DNA from: Dryobates pubescens
Lineage: Eukaryota; Chordata; Aves; Piciformes; Picidae
DNA: 64,000 nt
Reading direction: 5' to 3'
Assembly (NCBI RefSeq): GCF_014839835.1
Contig: NC_071646.1
Coordinates: 1,054,001 to 1,118,000, forward strand
Shown: positions 11,102 through 23,350 of the stretch, piece after piece
Numbering within the stretch: position 1 is the first letter of the stretch
Layout: each line of letters starts with the position of its first letter
Translations under genes and position numbers: made by a program
The notes under the pieces: model-generated
Told to the model about the DNA's origin: nothing
The model's input: the letters and a program-made list of their open reading frames with translations, nothing else
Databases searched by the model: none

Positions 11102-11500
11102 TCACAGAAATCAGAGTCATTAAGGTTGGAGAAGACCTCTAAGATCATCAGGTCCAACCTTCTGCCCAACACCACCATGACCACTAGACCACGTCCCCAG
11201 GTGCCATGGCCACAGGTTTCCTGAACACCTCCAGGGATGGGGGCTCCACCACCTCCCTGGGCAGCCTCTGCCAGGGCCTGACCACTCTTGCAGCAAAGAA
11301 ATTCTTCCTAACATCCAACTTAAACCTCCTCTGGTGCAACTTGAGGCCATTTCCTCTTGTCCTCTCAGTAGTTATTTGGGAGATGAGACCAACACTTGCC
11401 TCACTCCAGCCTCCCTTCAGGTAGCTGTAGAGAGCAATGAGGTCTCCTCTCAGCCTCCTCTTCTCCAGGCTAAACAAACCCTCAGCCTCTCCTCCCAAGA
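11102..11500 (-). mobile_element. CR1 LINE fragment, 400 bp
   Basis: Antisense CR1: TTGGAGAAGACCTCTAAGAT, CACCTCCCTGGGCAGCC, CTAACATCCAACTTAAACCT and GCAATGAGGTCTCCTCTCAG. Confidence 0.95.
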
Positions 11501-12879
11501 TCTGCTCTCCAAACCCCTCACCAGCTTCACTGCCCTAAATCCTTCACCTGAATCCCAATTCTTACCAAATTCTGACACCCCCCCCCACCCATGGGTGCCT
11601 GGAAGCTGGCTGCTATCCTGCAGGAGTCATGGCAAGATCCAAGGCCTGCAGCTGGATTCACTGCAGACACTGGGAGCTCCCCCCCAGCCCACCAGGCTGT
11701 TCAACTCTGAAGCTGTAATCACAAGGGAGCTGGAGGAAAATGTGACTCTCCTGCCAGCTTCCACAGCCAGCTCTGTTTTATTAACTCCTTTAAGTTAATT
11801 ATAACTATGTCAATGTTAAACTGTTTCTGGGAGCTCACACTGTGCTGGAAAAATCTGCTCTAGGCTCCAACCCAGAATTGCAGGAATTGGTTTGCAAAGA
11901 ACTGTTCAATTGTTGCAAATAAAAAAACCCCAAACCCCCCACCCCAAATCCCAACCACAGCCAAGAGCCCTCCAAAAGCCCTCAAACACACAGGGATTAA
12001 GAAAATCCTATTTGCTGCCCTGGCATCCTCACTGGGGGTGACTATTGTGATTTCTGCAGGACTCTCTTCCCTGAATCATCCTGGGAAGCTGAAGCTGGTG
12101 GATTTTGGTCCATATCTGATGTTGGAGCACAATGGAGTGCAGGCACCACGATGCACTGAGCACAAAGAGCTTCCAGCATTTCATACTCCACAGCAGAAAG
12201 AAGAGGTCTCAGGGAGACCAGATTTGTGCCCTAGCATCAACTTAAGGCTGCATGCAGCTCCCAATGTGCTGCTACCCTGTTTGGACTCCTCAAGGCTGAA
12301 AATGAAGTGTTCCCATCCCAAATCCTAAACCTACCCAATGCCTGGAACAGATGAAACAACCTTACCCTGCCTTTTTTCGCTGCTACAACTTACTGTGCTC
12401 AGTGTGCTGGCTCAGCTCTGCCACCCAATTCAAGCCCTCTGCAGTCAGACACTCTCTTTCCCAGAGAGGCTTGCTGGCAAACTCTTAAGAAGTCAGAAAA
12501 AAGACCAAAAAAAAAAACCCCAAGCAAACTGCTTTTGTTTGCTGAGGATGAATTTATGGCTCAAACAAAAGCCTCCACGCTGCCTGCCGTCCTCAAAGGG
12601 CAATAACTCATCCCTCACCCAGGCCAACAAATAGCTGCAAATGTGCATGTGTCTCCCATCCACATTCCTTCCCCATGCAGATCCTCTCAAACGAGAGACA
12701 GCTCAGCATTCCCCAGGAATGGATCCAGCAGCTCATGCTTTGAAACTGATCACAGGAAGGCAAAGAGGTGGTGAAGCTCTTCAGCTCACAAAGCATTTCG
12801 GAGCAGCCCCCAAGCTGGCACTGACACTGCTGCTCAGCCTCTCCAGCCACACAAGCTTACTCTTTCCACTCTGCTCTGG
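11501..12879. other. Unique sequence of USP49 intron 1
   Basis: Nearly 1.4 kb without a recognised gene or repeat. Short A-rich and C-rich runs occur, for example near 11920-11945 and 12506-12520. Confidence 0.5.
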
Positions 12880-13035
12880 GGAGACCTCACCTGCAGTGCT
12901 GCATCCAGTTCTGGAGCCCTCAACATAGGAAGGATGTGGACCTGACTGAGTGGGTCCTGAGGAGGGTCACAAAGAGGATCAGGGGGCTGGAGCACCTCCC
13001 CTGTGAGGACAGGCTGAGGGAGCTGGGGTTCAGTT
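12880..13035 (+). mobile_element. CR1 fragment (internal 3'-UTR-proximal part)
   Basis: Sense CR1: GTGCTGCATCCAGTTCTGGA, GGAGCACCTCCCCTGTGAGG and CAGGCTGAGGGAGCTGGGGT. It is broken off before the usual 3' end. Confidence 0.9.
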
Positions 13036-13084
13036 TCTTCCAGTCTGAAGCCACCACCATCACTCCATGCCTTGGTAGAAACAG

Positions 13085-13440
13085 TTCCAGGTCCTTCTTG
13101 TGTTGGGGGCTTCAGAGCCAGAGCCAGCACTGCAGGTGGGGGCTCAGCAGAGCGGTGCAGAGGGGCAGAATCCTCTCCCTCCCCCTGCTGCCCACGCTGC
13201 TGGGGATGCAGCCCAGGGCAGGGTTGGTTTCCTGGGCTGCAAATGCACACTTTCAGCTCATGCTGAGCTTCCCAGGAAGCAGCAGCTCCAAGCCCTTCTC
13301 CTCAGCACTGCTCTATCCATTCTCTGCCCAGCCTGGATTTGTGGCTTGGGATGGTGAACTTCATGAGGCTGCCTTCGGCCTCTTGAACCTTTGGACTTCA
13401 GCTTGAGGAAGAGCTTTCCAATGTGCTCCACAACCAACAT
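13085..13440 (-). mobile_element. CR1 fragment facing the previous one
   Basis: Antisense CR1 upstream section: GCACTGCAGGTGGGGGCTCA, GATGCAGCCCAGGGCAGGGT and TTTCCTGGGCTGCAAATGCA. It covers a more 5' part of CR1 than most copies here. Confidence 0.85.
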
Positions 13441-14547
13441 TTCTGTTCTTTAGGGTCACTGCAAACCAATTCAAACACACAAGATACATGTCCTCCAGTT
13501 CCCTGAAAATGAGGGAAGTTACTGCCTAACAGCCCTGGGTGTTAAAAAGCATTATTAAAATGGTATATACCCCTCAGTTCCTGGCTTTCTACAAGTTCAT
13601 GTTTCTTCCTTTATTGTAACCCATAAAATCTCCCCCTCCTCGCTCTCCTCTTCATAGGCTGCTGAGGCTTTATCTCTGCTTTGGCTTCTTGAAGTGTTAA
13701 TAAGCTGGGGAACACAACCTGGATGCACACTGGAAAAGAGGCACTCCCAGCACATTAAAACAATTCACAGTATTGCCAGCCCAGGAGGGACAGAGTCCAC
13801 ACAGTAACTCCACTGCTACCTACAGCTGGAGGAGCTTCAGACAGCTACAGCCAAGACAGCCAGAATCAAGAATGGCAAAGTGGTTTGCATTAGAGCAGCC
13901 TGCAAGCAGGCTCTAAGTGCCTGATGTAAATAATTTCACTTTGTGACTCAAGCAACCAGCTTTGGAATGAGGAGGGAATTCCTGGATTCCAATTCCACAA
14001 TTGTGACACCACCAGAGAGTGACAGGCCAAGGTATTTGAAAGTTTTCTACCTGTTTGCCCTCAAACATCACTCCTGAAACTCTACCAGAGTTTTAAGGGT
14101 GGCAAAATCAGTGGCACAGACTGCAAGTGCAAGAGAGCTCCACCAGTTCTCACTTGGGATTCTCACATCCAAACTGATCTCTCTCTGCTTCCTTTCACAC
14201 CTTCCTAGTTCAGCAGGTACTCAAGTTGTTTAACCAGCAAGCATTCAAGCTCAGTGAGACTGGCAGAGTACCTGCTAAGGTATCCAGGGGTCAGGACCTG
14301 TGTGCAAGTGAACAAGGCACTTCAGGAATAATTAGCAAGGCAGCAGTTAACCAAAACAAGCCATGCTCTGCTTCAGCAGGGCCCAGCAAAGAGGGAATAA
14401 AGGAGAGGAAACAGCTATCTTCTTGTGTCCCCACTTTCCATACCTTTTAGTCATAGCCTGCTAGAAAGCAGCCCCCAAAAGCTGTGCTTTTGCAGTCCTG
14501 CTTCTGACCATGCTCTCTAGGTTCTATCTGCCACCATTCAGTGCACC
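13441..14547. other. Unique sequence of USP49 intron 1
   Basis: About 1.1 kb, AT-richer than its surroundings, without a recognised gene or repeat. Confidence 0.5.
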
Positions 14548-14720
14548 CCATGGAATCATTGTGGTTGGCAAAGCTCTTTAAGCTCACCCAGTCCAACCAT
14601 CCTCTAATTCTACCAAGCCTAGGGCTAAACCCATGTCCCTCAGCACCACATCTCTGCCTCTTTGAAACACTGTCCCAGAGGCAGGGATTCAATCCCTGGG
14701 GAGCCTGTTCCTGTGTTTCA
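14548..14720 (-). mobile_element. CR1 fragment
   Basis: Antisense CR1: AATCATTGTGGTTGGCAAAG, CAGTCCAACCATCC and the GGGGAGCCTGTTCCTGTGTT block. Confidence 0.8.
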
Positions 14721-14862
14721 CAACTCTGGAGGTGTTCATGGCCAGGTTAGATAGGGCCTTAAGGAACCTGTTCTAGTGGAAGGTGTCCCTGCCCATGGCA
14801 GGGGGGTTGGAACTGGATGATCTTTAAGGCTCCTTCCATCCCAAACCATTCTATGAACACGA
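14721..14862 (+). mobile_element. CR1 3' fragment, back to back with the previous piece
   Basis: Sense CR1: GGAGGTGTTCATGGCCAGGT, TGCCCATGGCAGGGGGGTTG, GATCTTTAAGGCTCCTTCCA and CATTCTATGAACA. Confidence 0.85.
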
Positions 14863-16634
14863 AGCAGAACTTCCCTCTGCTGGCAAAGAGCTCAGAACCC
14901 ATTTCCCTTTGACCTCCAGCACCTTGCTCCAGCATCTGCAAAACCTGATGACTTTTCCATCAGAAGCCAGGTAACTGTAATCAAGCTAATGAAACCCTCA
15001 CTGCACAGGTAAGGAGGTGAAGTTTCCCAGCTCTGGCACGTCAGAGAACCCCTCTGGCTGCCGCTGAGGCGCAGAGGAGGAGAGGCTGCGGCAGATCAAT
15101 CGCGGCCCTGGCATTCAGCAGCAGACTAACAGCCTCTTGGAGAATCTCTTTGTGATAGACACAAAGAGGGATTAGAGCAGAGAGTGAACACTTGGTTTAA
15201 GTTAGGGGTAGTCCTCTGCTGTTCTTCCCCCCCCCATTTAAATTCATATTCATCTTGGCAAAATCTTAGACAGACTATTAACTAATCTGAAACAGCCTCA
15301 CAGCTGATACAACACATCAAGCAATCAGTCAAATGAACATGTCAGTGCCATCCACCCAGGCAAGAAAGAACCAGACAAGCCCAGAAGGCTGGGGCTTATT
15401 ATCTTCACAGCCATAATGAATAGGTAAAGAGTATTAAACATAAGCAGGGTATTCCACTGTCACATTTGGCTGGGTGGTGGTGGTGGGGTTTGAAGCAGGG
15501 AAGGTGCTTGGGAGATGTTTGAGGAGCAGGGATTACAAGGAGGTGAAAATAACGAAGGGTTGCGACACACCTCGCGGTGGTTTGCGTTTCCTCCACTTGC
15601 CAATCAACCCCTCCCAGGGCTTTGAAAACCCTCGGTGAGCGAAACAGAACAGCAGCTAGGAAACCACCTCTGGGTTTTAATCAAGGCTGCTAACTGGTAC
15701 ATGGAGGAAATCACAGCCACCGATTCATCCAAACGCAGGGAGGCCTCCTGGGTTCTCTTATTCACCTAACCAGCAAACCCCAGGCCTGGGCCCAAGGTGC
15801 CCAACAGCACAATAACAAATGTTAGTTGTCCAGAATCCTTTGTGCAGCCCTGCACAGGAGGCTGCTGCTGTGTCCCCAGCTCTGCAAGCAGCACAAATCT
15901 GGCCCAGCCTTCACCTGGGCCCCTGGGCTGGACCAAGGTCTGCTCTGTTTTCTTCTCAACAAAGACTTAGAGAGATTTATATTTCCTTTTCCCTCTGCTC
16001 AGCTGATCTGCCTGGTTTGCACTTGGAGCAAAATAAATCCATACAGCAAAGCCTGCTCTTTCTGGGTGTGCAAAAGGAGACCTGGAGTGGCATTAATAAA
16101 ACAAAGTGTGTTTCAATCCCAACCTTCCCTACCTCCAGCCTGCCAGCTGCCATGCAAGCTCTGAGCCTCTGTCTGCTGCTGCATAAGGACCAATTCCACT
16201 TCCTCAGATGCACCTTCTTTATCTTTTGCCCTGTTTCCTGATGGAATGATTCCCAATTTGCATACATGAGTCCTGCTCTGGCTGCAAGCCTCCCCTATAA
16301 ATCACAGGTGTTACCAGGGAAGTGGTGCCTTTGTCCTCAGCACAATGACAGAGCAGAGAGAGGTAGGCAAGGGGAGCCCGATGGGCAGAGTATCAGGTTG
16401 TTAATCTTCTTTAAGAACTGAAGATCAACTCAGGCCTGATGCTGGAGCAGCTGGCATGTTCATGAATTATCTGACTGAGAGATTTGACTTCATCACAGCA
16501 TTTTATCTTGGGATGAAACCACAACTGGATGAGGAAAGGAAGGAGGAAGAGGTGAGTTTGGTTTTGGTGTCACCGCTCAGTGCATCAAAAAGCTGCTCCT
16601 TCAACCTTGCAGGTCAGGGGAGAGGATTCTTCCC
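14863..16634. other. Unique sequence of USP49 intron 1 with one POU octamer
   Basis: No gene seen. A POU octamer (ATTTGCAT) lies at 16256-16263. A GTGGTGG-rich stretch is at 15475-15487. Confidence 0.5.
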
Positions 16635-17162
16635 TTTTACACTGCTCTCGTGGGACCCCACCTCAAACACTGCATCCTGTGCTGGTGTCCCCAGCAGGAG
16701 GAGGACACAGAGCTGTTGGAGGGAGTCCAGAGGAGGCCACAAATATGATCCAAGTGCTGGATCACCTCTGCTATGAGGACAGGCTGAGGGAGCTGGGGTT
16801 GTGCAGCAGATCCCAGGGGGACCTCAGAGCTGCCTGAAGGGATCCTGCAGGAAGGCTGCAGAGAGACTTTTCATGAGGGTGTCTGAGACAGGACAAGGGG
16901 GAAGGGTTTGAAGCTGAAGCAGAGTAGGGTTAGACTGGAGCTGAGGAAGAAGTTCTTCAGCAGGAGGCTGCTGAGCCTCTGCCACAGGCTGCTCAGGGAG
17001 GCTGTGGCTGCCTCCTTCCTAGGGGTGTTGAAGGGCAGGCTGGATGAGGCCTTGAGCAGCTGAGGCTGGCTGAGAGGAGTCCCTGCCCGTGGCAGGGGAG
17101 GTTGGAGCAGATGAGCTCTGAGGTCCCTTCCAACCTGAGCCATTCTGTGGTTCTGTGATTCC
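16635..17162 (+). mobile_element. CR1 LINE fragment, about 530 bp
   Basis: Sense CR1: CACTGCATCCTGTGCTGGTG, CAGAGGAGGCCACAAA, GAGGACAGGCTGAGGGAGCT, GAGGTCCCTTCCAACCTGAG and the end repeat TTCTGTGGTTCTGTGATTCC. Confidence 0.95.
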
Positions 17163-17794
17163 AGCTGTGTAACACACAGGGTATCATTTTCCCTGCTCTG
17201 TGACTCACTCATTTCCAGTGTCTAAACCACCAGGCTGGGCACCCACACAACTGCACCAGCCTGAACAGCTCAGAGAAAGAGCAGCACCAATCTCCAAGCA
17301 GAATGTTTCAGGCTACTTCTGAAAAAACCCCCAAACCACTGGGTTTTTTTTCACTCTCTCTCCCAAACATTCCACTTCCTCTCATGAAACTAACTCTTGT
17401 GAGAAGCATCTTCATCCTCACTCTCATTCAGGTGAATTAACTATTCTTAGTTAAATAGATTTGCTTCCAGTCTTAGTCTGAGGACAGATTAACTCATGAC
17501 TGGTAGGATTATGGACTTACCTCTGGAACTAAATCACTTTTGAATCTGAGTTATAGCTATTAGCTCCCCAAAGCTCAGCTGAACAGCTTTTTGTAGCTCC
17601 TTTGTGTTTTTGAAAGAATGATTAAACATCACTAAATCCAAGCTCCTGCTCACAACTCCAGTCAGCAAACAGCTGATTGAACTTTCTTTTCTTGGTAAAG
17701 AACAGCTGAGGTTCACATGGAGGTTTTTAAAGCCACATTCTAATGTTTGCCCTTCAAATTAAAACGTGCTTGCCATGTTTGGTGGCTTTTAAGC
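17163..17794. other. Unique sequence of USP49 intron 1
   Basis: No gene, RNA or repeat recognised. Confidence 0.5.
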
Positions 17795-18075
17795 ACCTAA
17801 AACCCCTCTCACTTGTTACTAAGGAGAAGAGACCAACTCCCACCTCACTCCAACCTTCTCTCAGGGAGCTGTAGAGAGCAATGAGGTCTGCCCTCAGCTT
17901 CCTCTTCTCCAGACTAAACTTCAGTTCCTTCAGCTGCTCCTCCCCAGCCCTGTTCTCCAGACCCTTCCCCAGCTTTGTTGCCTTTCCCTGGGCATGCTCC
18001 AGCCTCTCAATGTCCTTCTTGGAGTGAAGAGCCCCAAACCAAACCCAGTAGTCGAGGAGTGGCCTCACCAGTGCA
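17795..18075 (-). mobile_element. Internal CR1 fragment, lacking the 3' end
   Basis: Antisense CR1: AGGAGAAGAGACCAACTCCC, GCAATGAGGTCTGCCCTCAG and GTCCTTCTTGGAGTGAAGAG. The typical 3' terminal blocks are missing. Confidence 0.9.
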
Positions 18076-21000
18076 GGGAAGGGAAGCTTTCAGCCCATTT
18101 CAGTGAGCTCCACAGCCCTGCAGAGGTGGTCAGGGTGGGGGGAAGGGATTCATGTCCAACTGCATTTGCTAAAGTTTAGTCTATGAAAGAAATTATTTGC
18201 TCAGATAGACTACAGCTCAATATTGATGCAGATAATGTTCCAGCTAGAAGCCAGCCACAAATCTCTATCATTTGCTCAATACACAAGGTACTTGTTATTC
18301 AGCTGGAACACATTTAATATACAGCAGCATGTGAAATTCTCAACCAGCTAAAATTGGTGGGTGCAGCTCAGCTTCAGCACCAGGCAAGAGACAAACGGGG
18401 TCCCATCGTGCCAGAAGAAAGGAAGGACCTAATATAAAGCAAGGGCTTGGTGGTGGAAGGAAAAGGAAAGCACGTTTGTCACAAACTTGTGGCAGTGGAG
18501 TCAGGCTTAGAGACGCTGATCCCTTCCTGGGAAGCGAGGAACAAAGCCACAGCAGCACAGGCACACAAGGCAGCCGGCGCTGACTGCCCTTCTCAGGGCA
18601 CTCTCTCAGCACTCCCAGCTAAAAGCTGCTCCTGGCTCCATCTGCACCCCCACCCCGGCTGCCGGGGCCCTCCCTTCCCTTCCCTTCCCTTCGAATCGTC
18701 TTTCAGAGGCTTTTCGTAGCCTGAGAGAGAGAAGGCCAGAAGGTAATCATGGGACAGTATTTCTGAATCGAATCGAAGCCACCCACTGCAAGCGAGGGGG
18801 GAAAACACGGTTGCAAGGCAAAGCCTCTCCCTCCAGCGCTTGGATTTGCCTTTCAGAGGGAGTAAGGGAAGGGAGCTGCGGGCACCATTTCTTAATCAGC
18901 TCAGCTGATGGCCTATAGAAGCCCTCAATGGAGGAACACAGCTGTGGCCCATAACTCTTGACTTGATCTTCCATGGTTTGCCTGAAAAGCCTGAAAAGAA
19001 CAGAAATGCACTAAAGCCTCTGGCCATTAAATTGGGGCTTTCAAACCTGCCATCGGCTTCGGCCGGAGCGGAGGGGGGTGGGGGGGAAACGTTTCCTTTT
19101 CAGCAAGCTGGCTGCGAGCTTGAGTGTGAAAAGTTCTCATGGTATATACAACACACTGAAGTATCCCATAATAGCCCCAACGATGCTTTCTCTTTCAAAG
19201 CCCAAGACGGAGCACGTCGTTTAGCCACCCCGGCCTTCCGCGGGCTCTCCTCGGTCGGGCCCCGTGGGTTTTGCTGGGGCTCCAGCAGCCTTTTTTCTGC
19301 ATTCCCAGTCAGCAAAGTTCCAGAGGAGTGCAAAAGCAGCTCCTTAGTCAGAGGATTTTTTTAACGGAGTACATTTGTCAGCACTGGCATGTCACACAAG
19401 CTCCAGCTCACATGCACTCGTCCGAACTTGGAGCTGTCAGCTCTGTGGATTCCACTTTTCCGTCTTCATTTGAAAGCGCAGCTGAAAGACGCAGCCCAGG
19501 CAGCCAGGGGAGGAAGAAGGGGGAAAGCTGCCTGCATTTGCCTTCTGCTGCCTGCCTCAAGTTCTTAGAAGGCTCCGAGAGAATTACAGCACAGTCACCT
19601 AATTAAAGGGACTCACCCTGGGAGCCTCCTTTGAAAAACCTCCAGGTTTTGACCCAACAACTTCGGCATTTGCTGAGGGCTTTCGGGCTGCTCTCTGGCA
19701 GGTGCTGGAGGAGCAATGGTTAATGTGTGCTCCTTACCATCTCGTAAGCAAAACGCTCATTAACAACACTTAGCACAAAGCAGCCAAGTTCATTTTTTCC
19801 CCCTGCACCTATCTGATATCTACTAAAGACTCTCCTTAGCGCTGCTGCAGAAAGGGATTTCCCCCCCCCCCTTCCCAGGCGGCAGAATGCAGCCTAATGA
19901 GGGTGCATTTTCATTTGCATTTTCCACAGCGTGCTCAGGATGCGAATTCCTGCAAATCCACAAACATTTTGCTTCAGACCCCGCAGAAATGATTTTCCCT
20001 GCGACGCTGGGAAAGTGCAGAGCCTCCACCTCCATTTTTTTTTTTTTGCTACCTTCTCTCCCCCTCGCTCCCACTTTAATCTTTTTTGTTTCAGTGGCGT
20101 GTTACAGCTGCTCTGGAGCTCTGCTGCCGGTGAGGTGGTGGAGCCTGCATGCCGGGGCTGTAATTCAGCGGCTCGCAAGCCAGATCCGACTTAACAGCCT
20201 CGCATGAGCCATCTTTGATCTAAAGTCTCATAAAACCCAAAGTGGAGAGCGTCAGCGTCGGGATGCGGGGAGACCTGAACCGGCACGGAGCCCCCGCAGC
20301 TGTGGAGCTCTGGGTTTTAAGCTGGGAGTGCTCCCCGTTAAACAATTTGTTGAATCCGCGCAGCGCACACCAGAGCGATGCTTAGTTAAGGGCTTCCTGC
20401 TAACGAGGACGGTCCTTCCATTCACTGCCACTGAAGGGGGGGGGAGCTTTCCTCTGTACAACCCACCCACATCAACTCAACAGCCCCTTTCATTGTGGCT
20501 AAGTGTTGAGGGAAGGTGAAGTGTTTATACACCGAGCAATTAACAATAGGCTGCTGAGACCAGAACATCCCCAAAGGCTTCATTCCCCAAAGGGAGAGAA
20601 AAAACAACTAAGCCAAAACAAACCCCAACAACCAAACCAACCCTTGACGAAATGTTGGGGATGAGAACCACAGAGGTGGTTAGGCAAAGCCAGAAACTTC
20701 CAGCGTCTCTCATCCTGCAGAAAGTAAGGGATCAAGGGGATCTTTTAGAGCACGTCCCACGACACAGCTCAGAGGAAGCTGGAGCTAGAGAGATCTCCTC
20801 TTCCCCGTCCCCACATTTTCCTCCACCCCTCTCTTTTCATTTTTCTCATCTTCCTCTCCCCTCATCTTTCCCCCATTTCCCTTCCCCCTCCACCTTCCTT
20901 CCCCCTCCTCCCTTCCCCCCTTGATCTGAAACTCTGCACCTAGTGACAGGCAAACTTTTCCAACAGCTTAGCTTAGGATCTCTCCCTCCGTTTCCAACCA

Positions 21001-23100
21001 ACGATTTTAACCCAAAATATTTCAGTTTTATTTTGACATGGAGCTGAGCTCAGCACCAGAAACCCTTTCACACTTCCCCAAAGCAAAGAACACGTGAAAG
21101 AATTCCCTGCTACCTCAGGAGACAGAAGCTGATTTCACAGCGTTCCCTTTTGTTAGGCATTCCAAATCCACCTACTGACATCTTGCAAGGGCTGAGGAAA
21201 CACTCACTTGCACTTTGCGAGTTGCAGGAGGTGTCCCAAGAAATTTCAGTATGAAAACAGTTCAGGAAAGGGAGGGGGGCGAGGGGGGAAGCCAATAAAA
21301 ATAGGATCTTAAAGGACATATTCAGTATTTTACACTGCCTGTGTCAGCGGAGAAGGGGTTTCCTGTCACTCATTCTGAGGTGCTGAGACAAAGCAGTGAC
21401 TACTTAACAAGCCAAGTGCATTTTAGCCCTGGAGAACACAACCTGCAGAGTCTGCTGCGGCCAGCGAGCTGCAAACAGCGAGTGAAGGATTCCCATTAGC
21501 CGCAAGAAATCCACTGCAGCAGCAGCAGCAGCAAAGAGCACTCCAGGCTTGCACACTCGGCAGCAGGCAGGGACACACCGAGCTAAAGGTGCCCTTTCCC
21601 CCCTCCCCCGCCATGATTAACGGTGCAGCACACAGCAGACACATCATTTGCCGTGCCCCTTTCCAGTTTACCAAGCCCAGGCACCCTCTCCCTTTGCAAG
21701 CTGCGGCACACGAGGCTGATTCACAGCTTTTCCCTCCGTTCTCACAGGCCTCCAGCCTGCCTTTGTACCACACTGCCATCGGAATCTCCACAGGAACTGC
21801 AGCAACAGCTTCTTTACCGACACTCTCTGGACACACCACGGCCAAACAACCTCCCCCCCGGCCGTACCAGTCCCTAAGTGGTTGCATGTGTGGCTATTGT
21901 GGAGCCCCTGCCCCCGAACCAGGCGAAATTCTTTGTAACAAATAGAACTTGCACAAGACCAAGAATTATTCCAGGCCTGAAAAGCTGCCAACTTCAAAAC
22001 ACACTTGGAGGCAGCTCATGTTAATAGGAAGAATGATTAGGGGGTAAATAAACAAGGGTTTACCCTTCATTTGACAGCCTGCCTGGCTTGGGGGGGACAC
22101 ACACACACACATCAAATGCTGCTCACGTTTGGCACATCATTGTCAAATATTTGCACCTAGCCTGTTTTCAAAGCAATTAAAACCAACACCAAACGGGGTT
22201 TTGTTGCCCTCTCCTCCTCCTCCTCCTCCTCTTCCCCTTCCCCCCCCCCTTCTTTTTTAAGCATCTGACAATTGCTAACCAACAGCAGCCCCCAAGTGTG
22301 GCTACCAAAAGGGGAGCAGCAGCAAACCAATGCACACACTGCTGCTGGCTGTGGACAGGACCCAACTCCAGACATTTCTGCTAAGAGCACCACTCGATAA
22401 TCCAAGGGCAAGTTTAATCCTCAGTGTTCACACCCACACGAAGTTCTTATATCCACAGTTCCATCGATTTCCCCCCTCTCATCCAGCTCCTGCAGCCCTT
22501 TCCCCCATCCTCACATCCCAGCCGTGCATCTCCCTTCCTCCAGCAGCAGCTCAGCTCTCGCCTGCACCAAGAGTTCCCTTCCCCCCCCGCCCGACCCCCT
22601 GTTTTGGCTTCCAGTCCCACCTCCCTATCATCCCTTTTAATCCTGTCCCTATTTTTTTGCCGTGCCTCCGCACGAGAGCGGCTCCGCACTACTTCGGGAG
22701 CAGCTCCCGCCCAAGTCAATTAGAGTTTTCCCCTGGCTTGAGGAATCGGCAGCACTTATCCCATCTTTCACTGCACGCTCCTCGGCTTCCAGCCAGCACC
22801 TCCTCCGAAGCAGCAGCAGCACGAAAAAAAAACCCAGCAGCGAATCTTACAACACTTCGCACAAGAGGAACGCAGCCACTTCAAGAGCTGGCAGCATCTT
22901 TACTCTGAGTAAAAAGTACTCTGAGTAAAGGCACTTCCCCTATCCTCCCCCTTGCCTATTTCTGACTTAACTGGGGGCTTTCTGCGCGCCTGTCACTGTC
23001 CTCCTGCTGACTGTACCTGGCGGCCAGGAGATGTTTTGGCACACGGATCACGCCTCTTTCTTTCCTCCCCGCAGCCGCACGGAGCCTGGGGAGCCTCTCC
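18076..23100. other. Repeat-poor block between CR1 copies and the USP49 promoter
   Basis: Five kb without any recognised CR1 or coding exon. It has unique AT-rich segments (for example 18890-19000, 19110-19200, 19890-19970 and 22100-22190). A POU octamer ATTTGCAT is at 19913-19920, and TTAACAGCCTCG (20191-20202) is followed by CATCTTTGAT (20210-20219). Such a block next to a promoter often holds conserved non-coding elements; that is an inference. Confidence 0.5.
20794..20920. repeat. Pyrimidine-rich tract of about 127 bp
   Basis: The plus strand is almost only C and T, with scattered single purines, in blocks such as CTTCCCCCTCC and TTCCCCCTCCTCCCTTCCCC. It is low-complexity sequence capable of triplex formation. 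Confidence 0.85.
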
Positions 23101-23127
23101 TAAAATGAGCAGCTCTTCCAAACTTAC

Positions 23128-23350
23128 CTCCTCCTCCTCCTCCTCTTCGCGGGGGGGAGGCGGCTAGAGGCTCACAGGCAGAAGCAGCTCTGCTCTTGGC
23201 TTAACTGAGCCTTCGCAGGAGGGCTTACAAACCGTTGCAACCCTCTCCGCTTCCAATGGTGTTTAAAAGGGGATTTCAAAGCACGGAGGCGGGCGCTCGC
23301 CATCGAGGTCCCTAAACCCAAGATGCCCTCAGCTCCCTCCCCCCCCAGCC
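23128..23350 (-). other. USP49: Candidate non-coding first exon of USP49 (donor end well defined, 5' end unknown)
   Basis: On the minus strand a purine-rich GAG-repeat stretch ends in GAG|GTAAGT, a perfect 5' splice donor, at 23128/23127. It lies at the edge of the CpG island and points toward the acceptor at 4342, which would make an intron of 18.8 kb. A second, weaker donor-like site (GCG|GTAAAT) occurs near 23985. The 5' boundary given is a guess. No transcript evidence is available. Confidence 0.4.
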
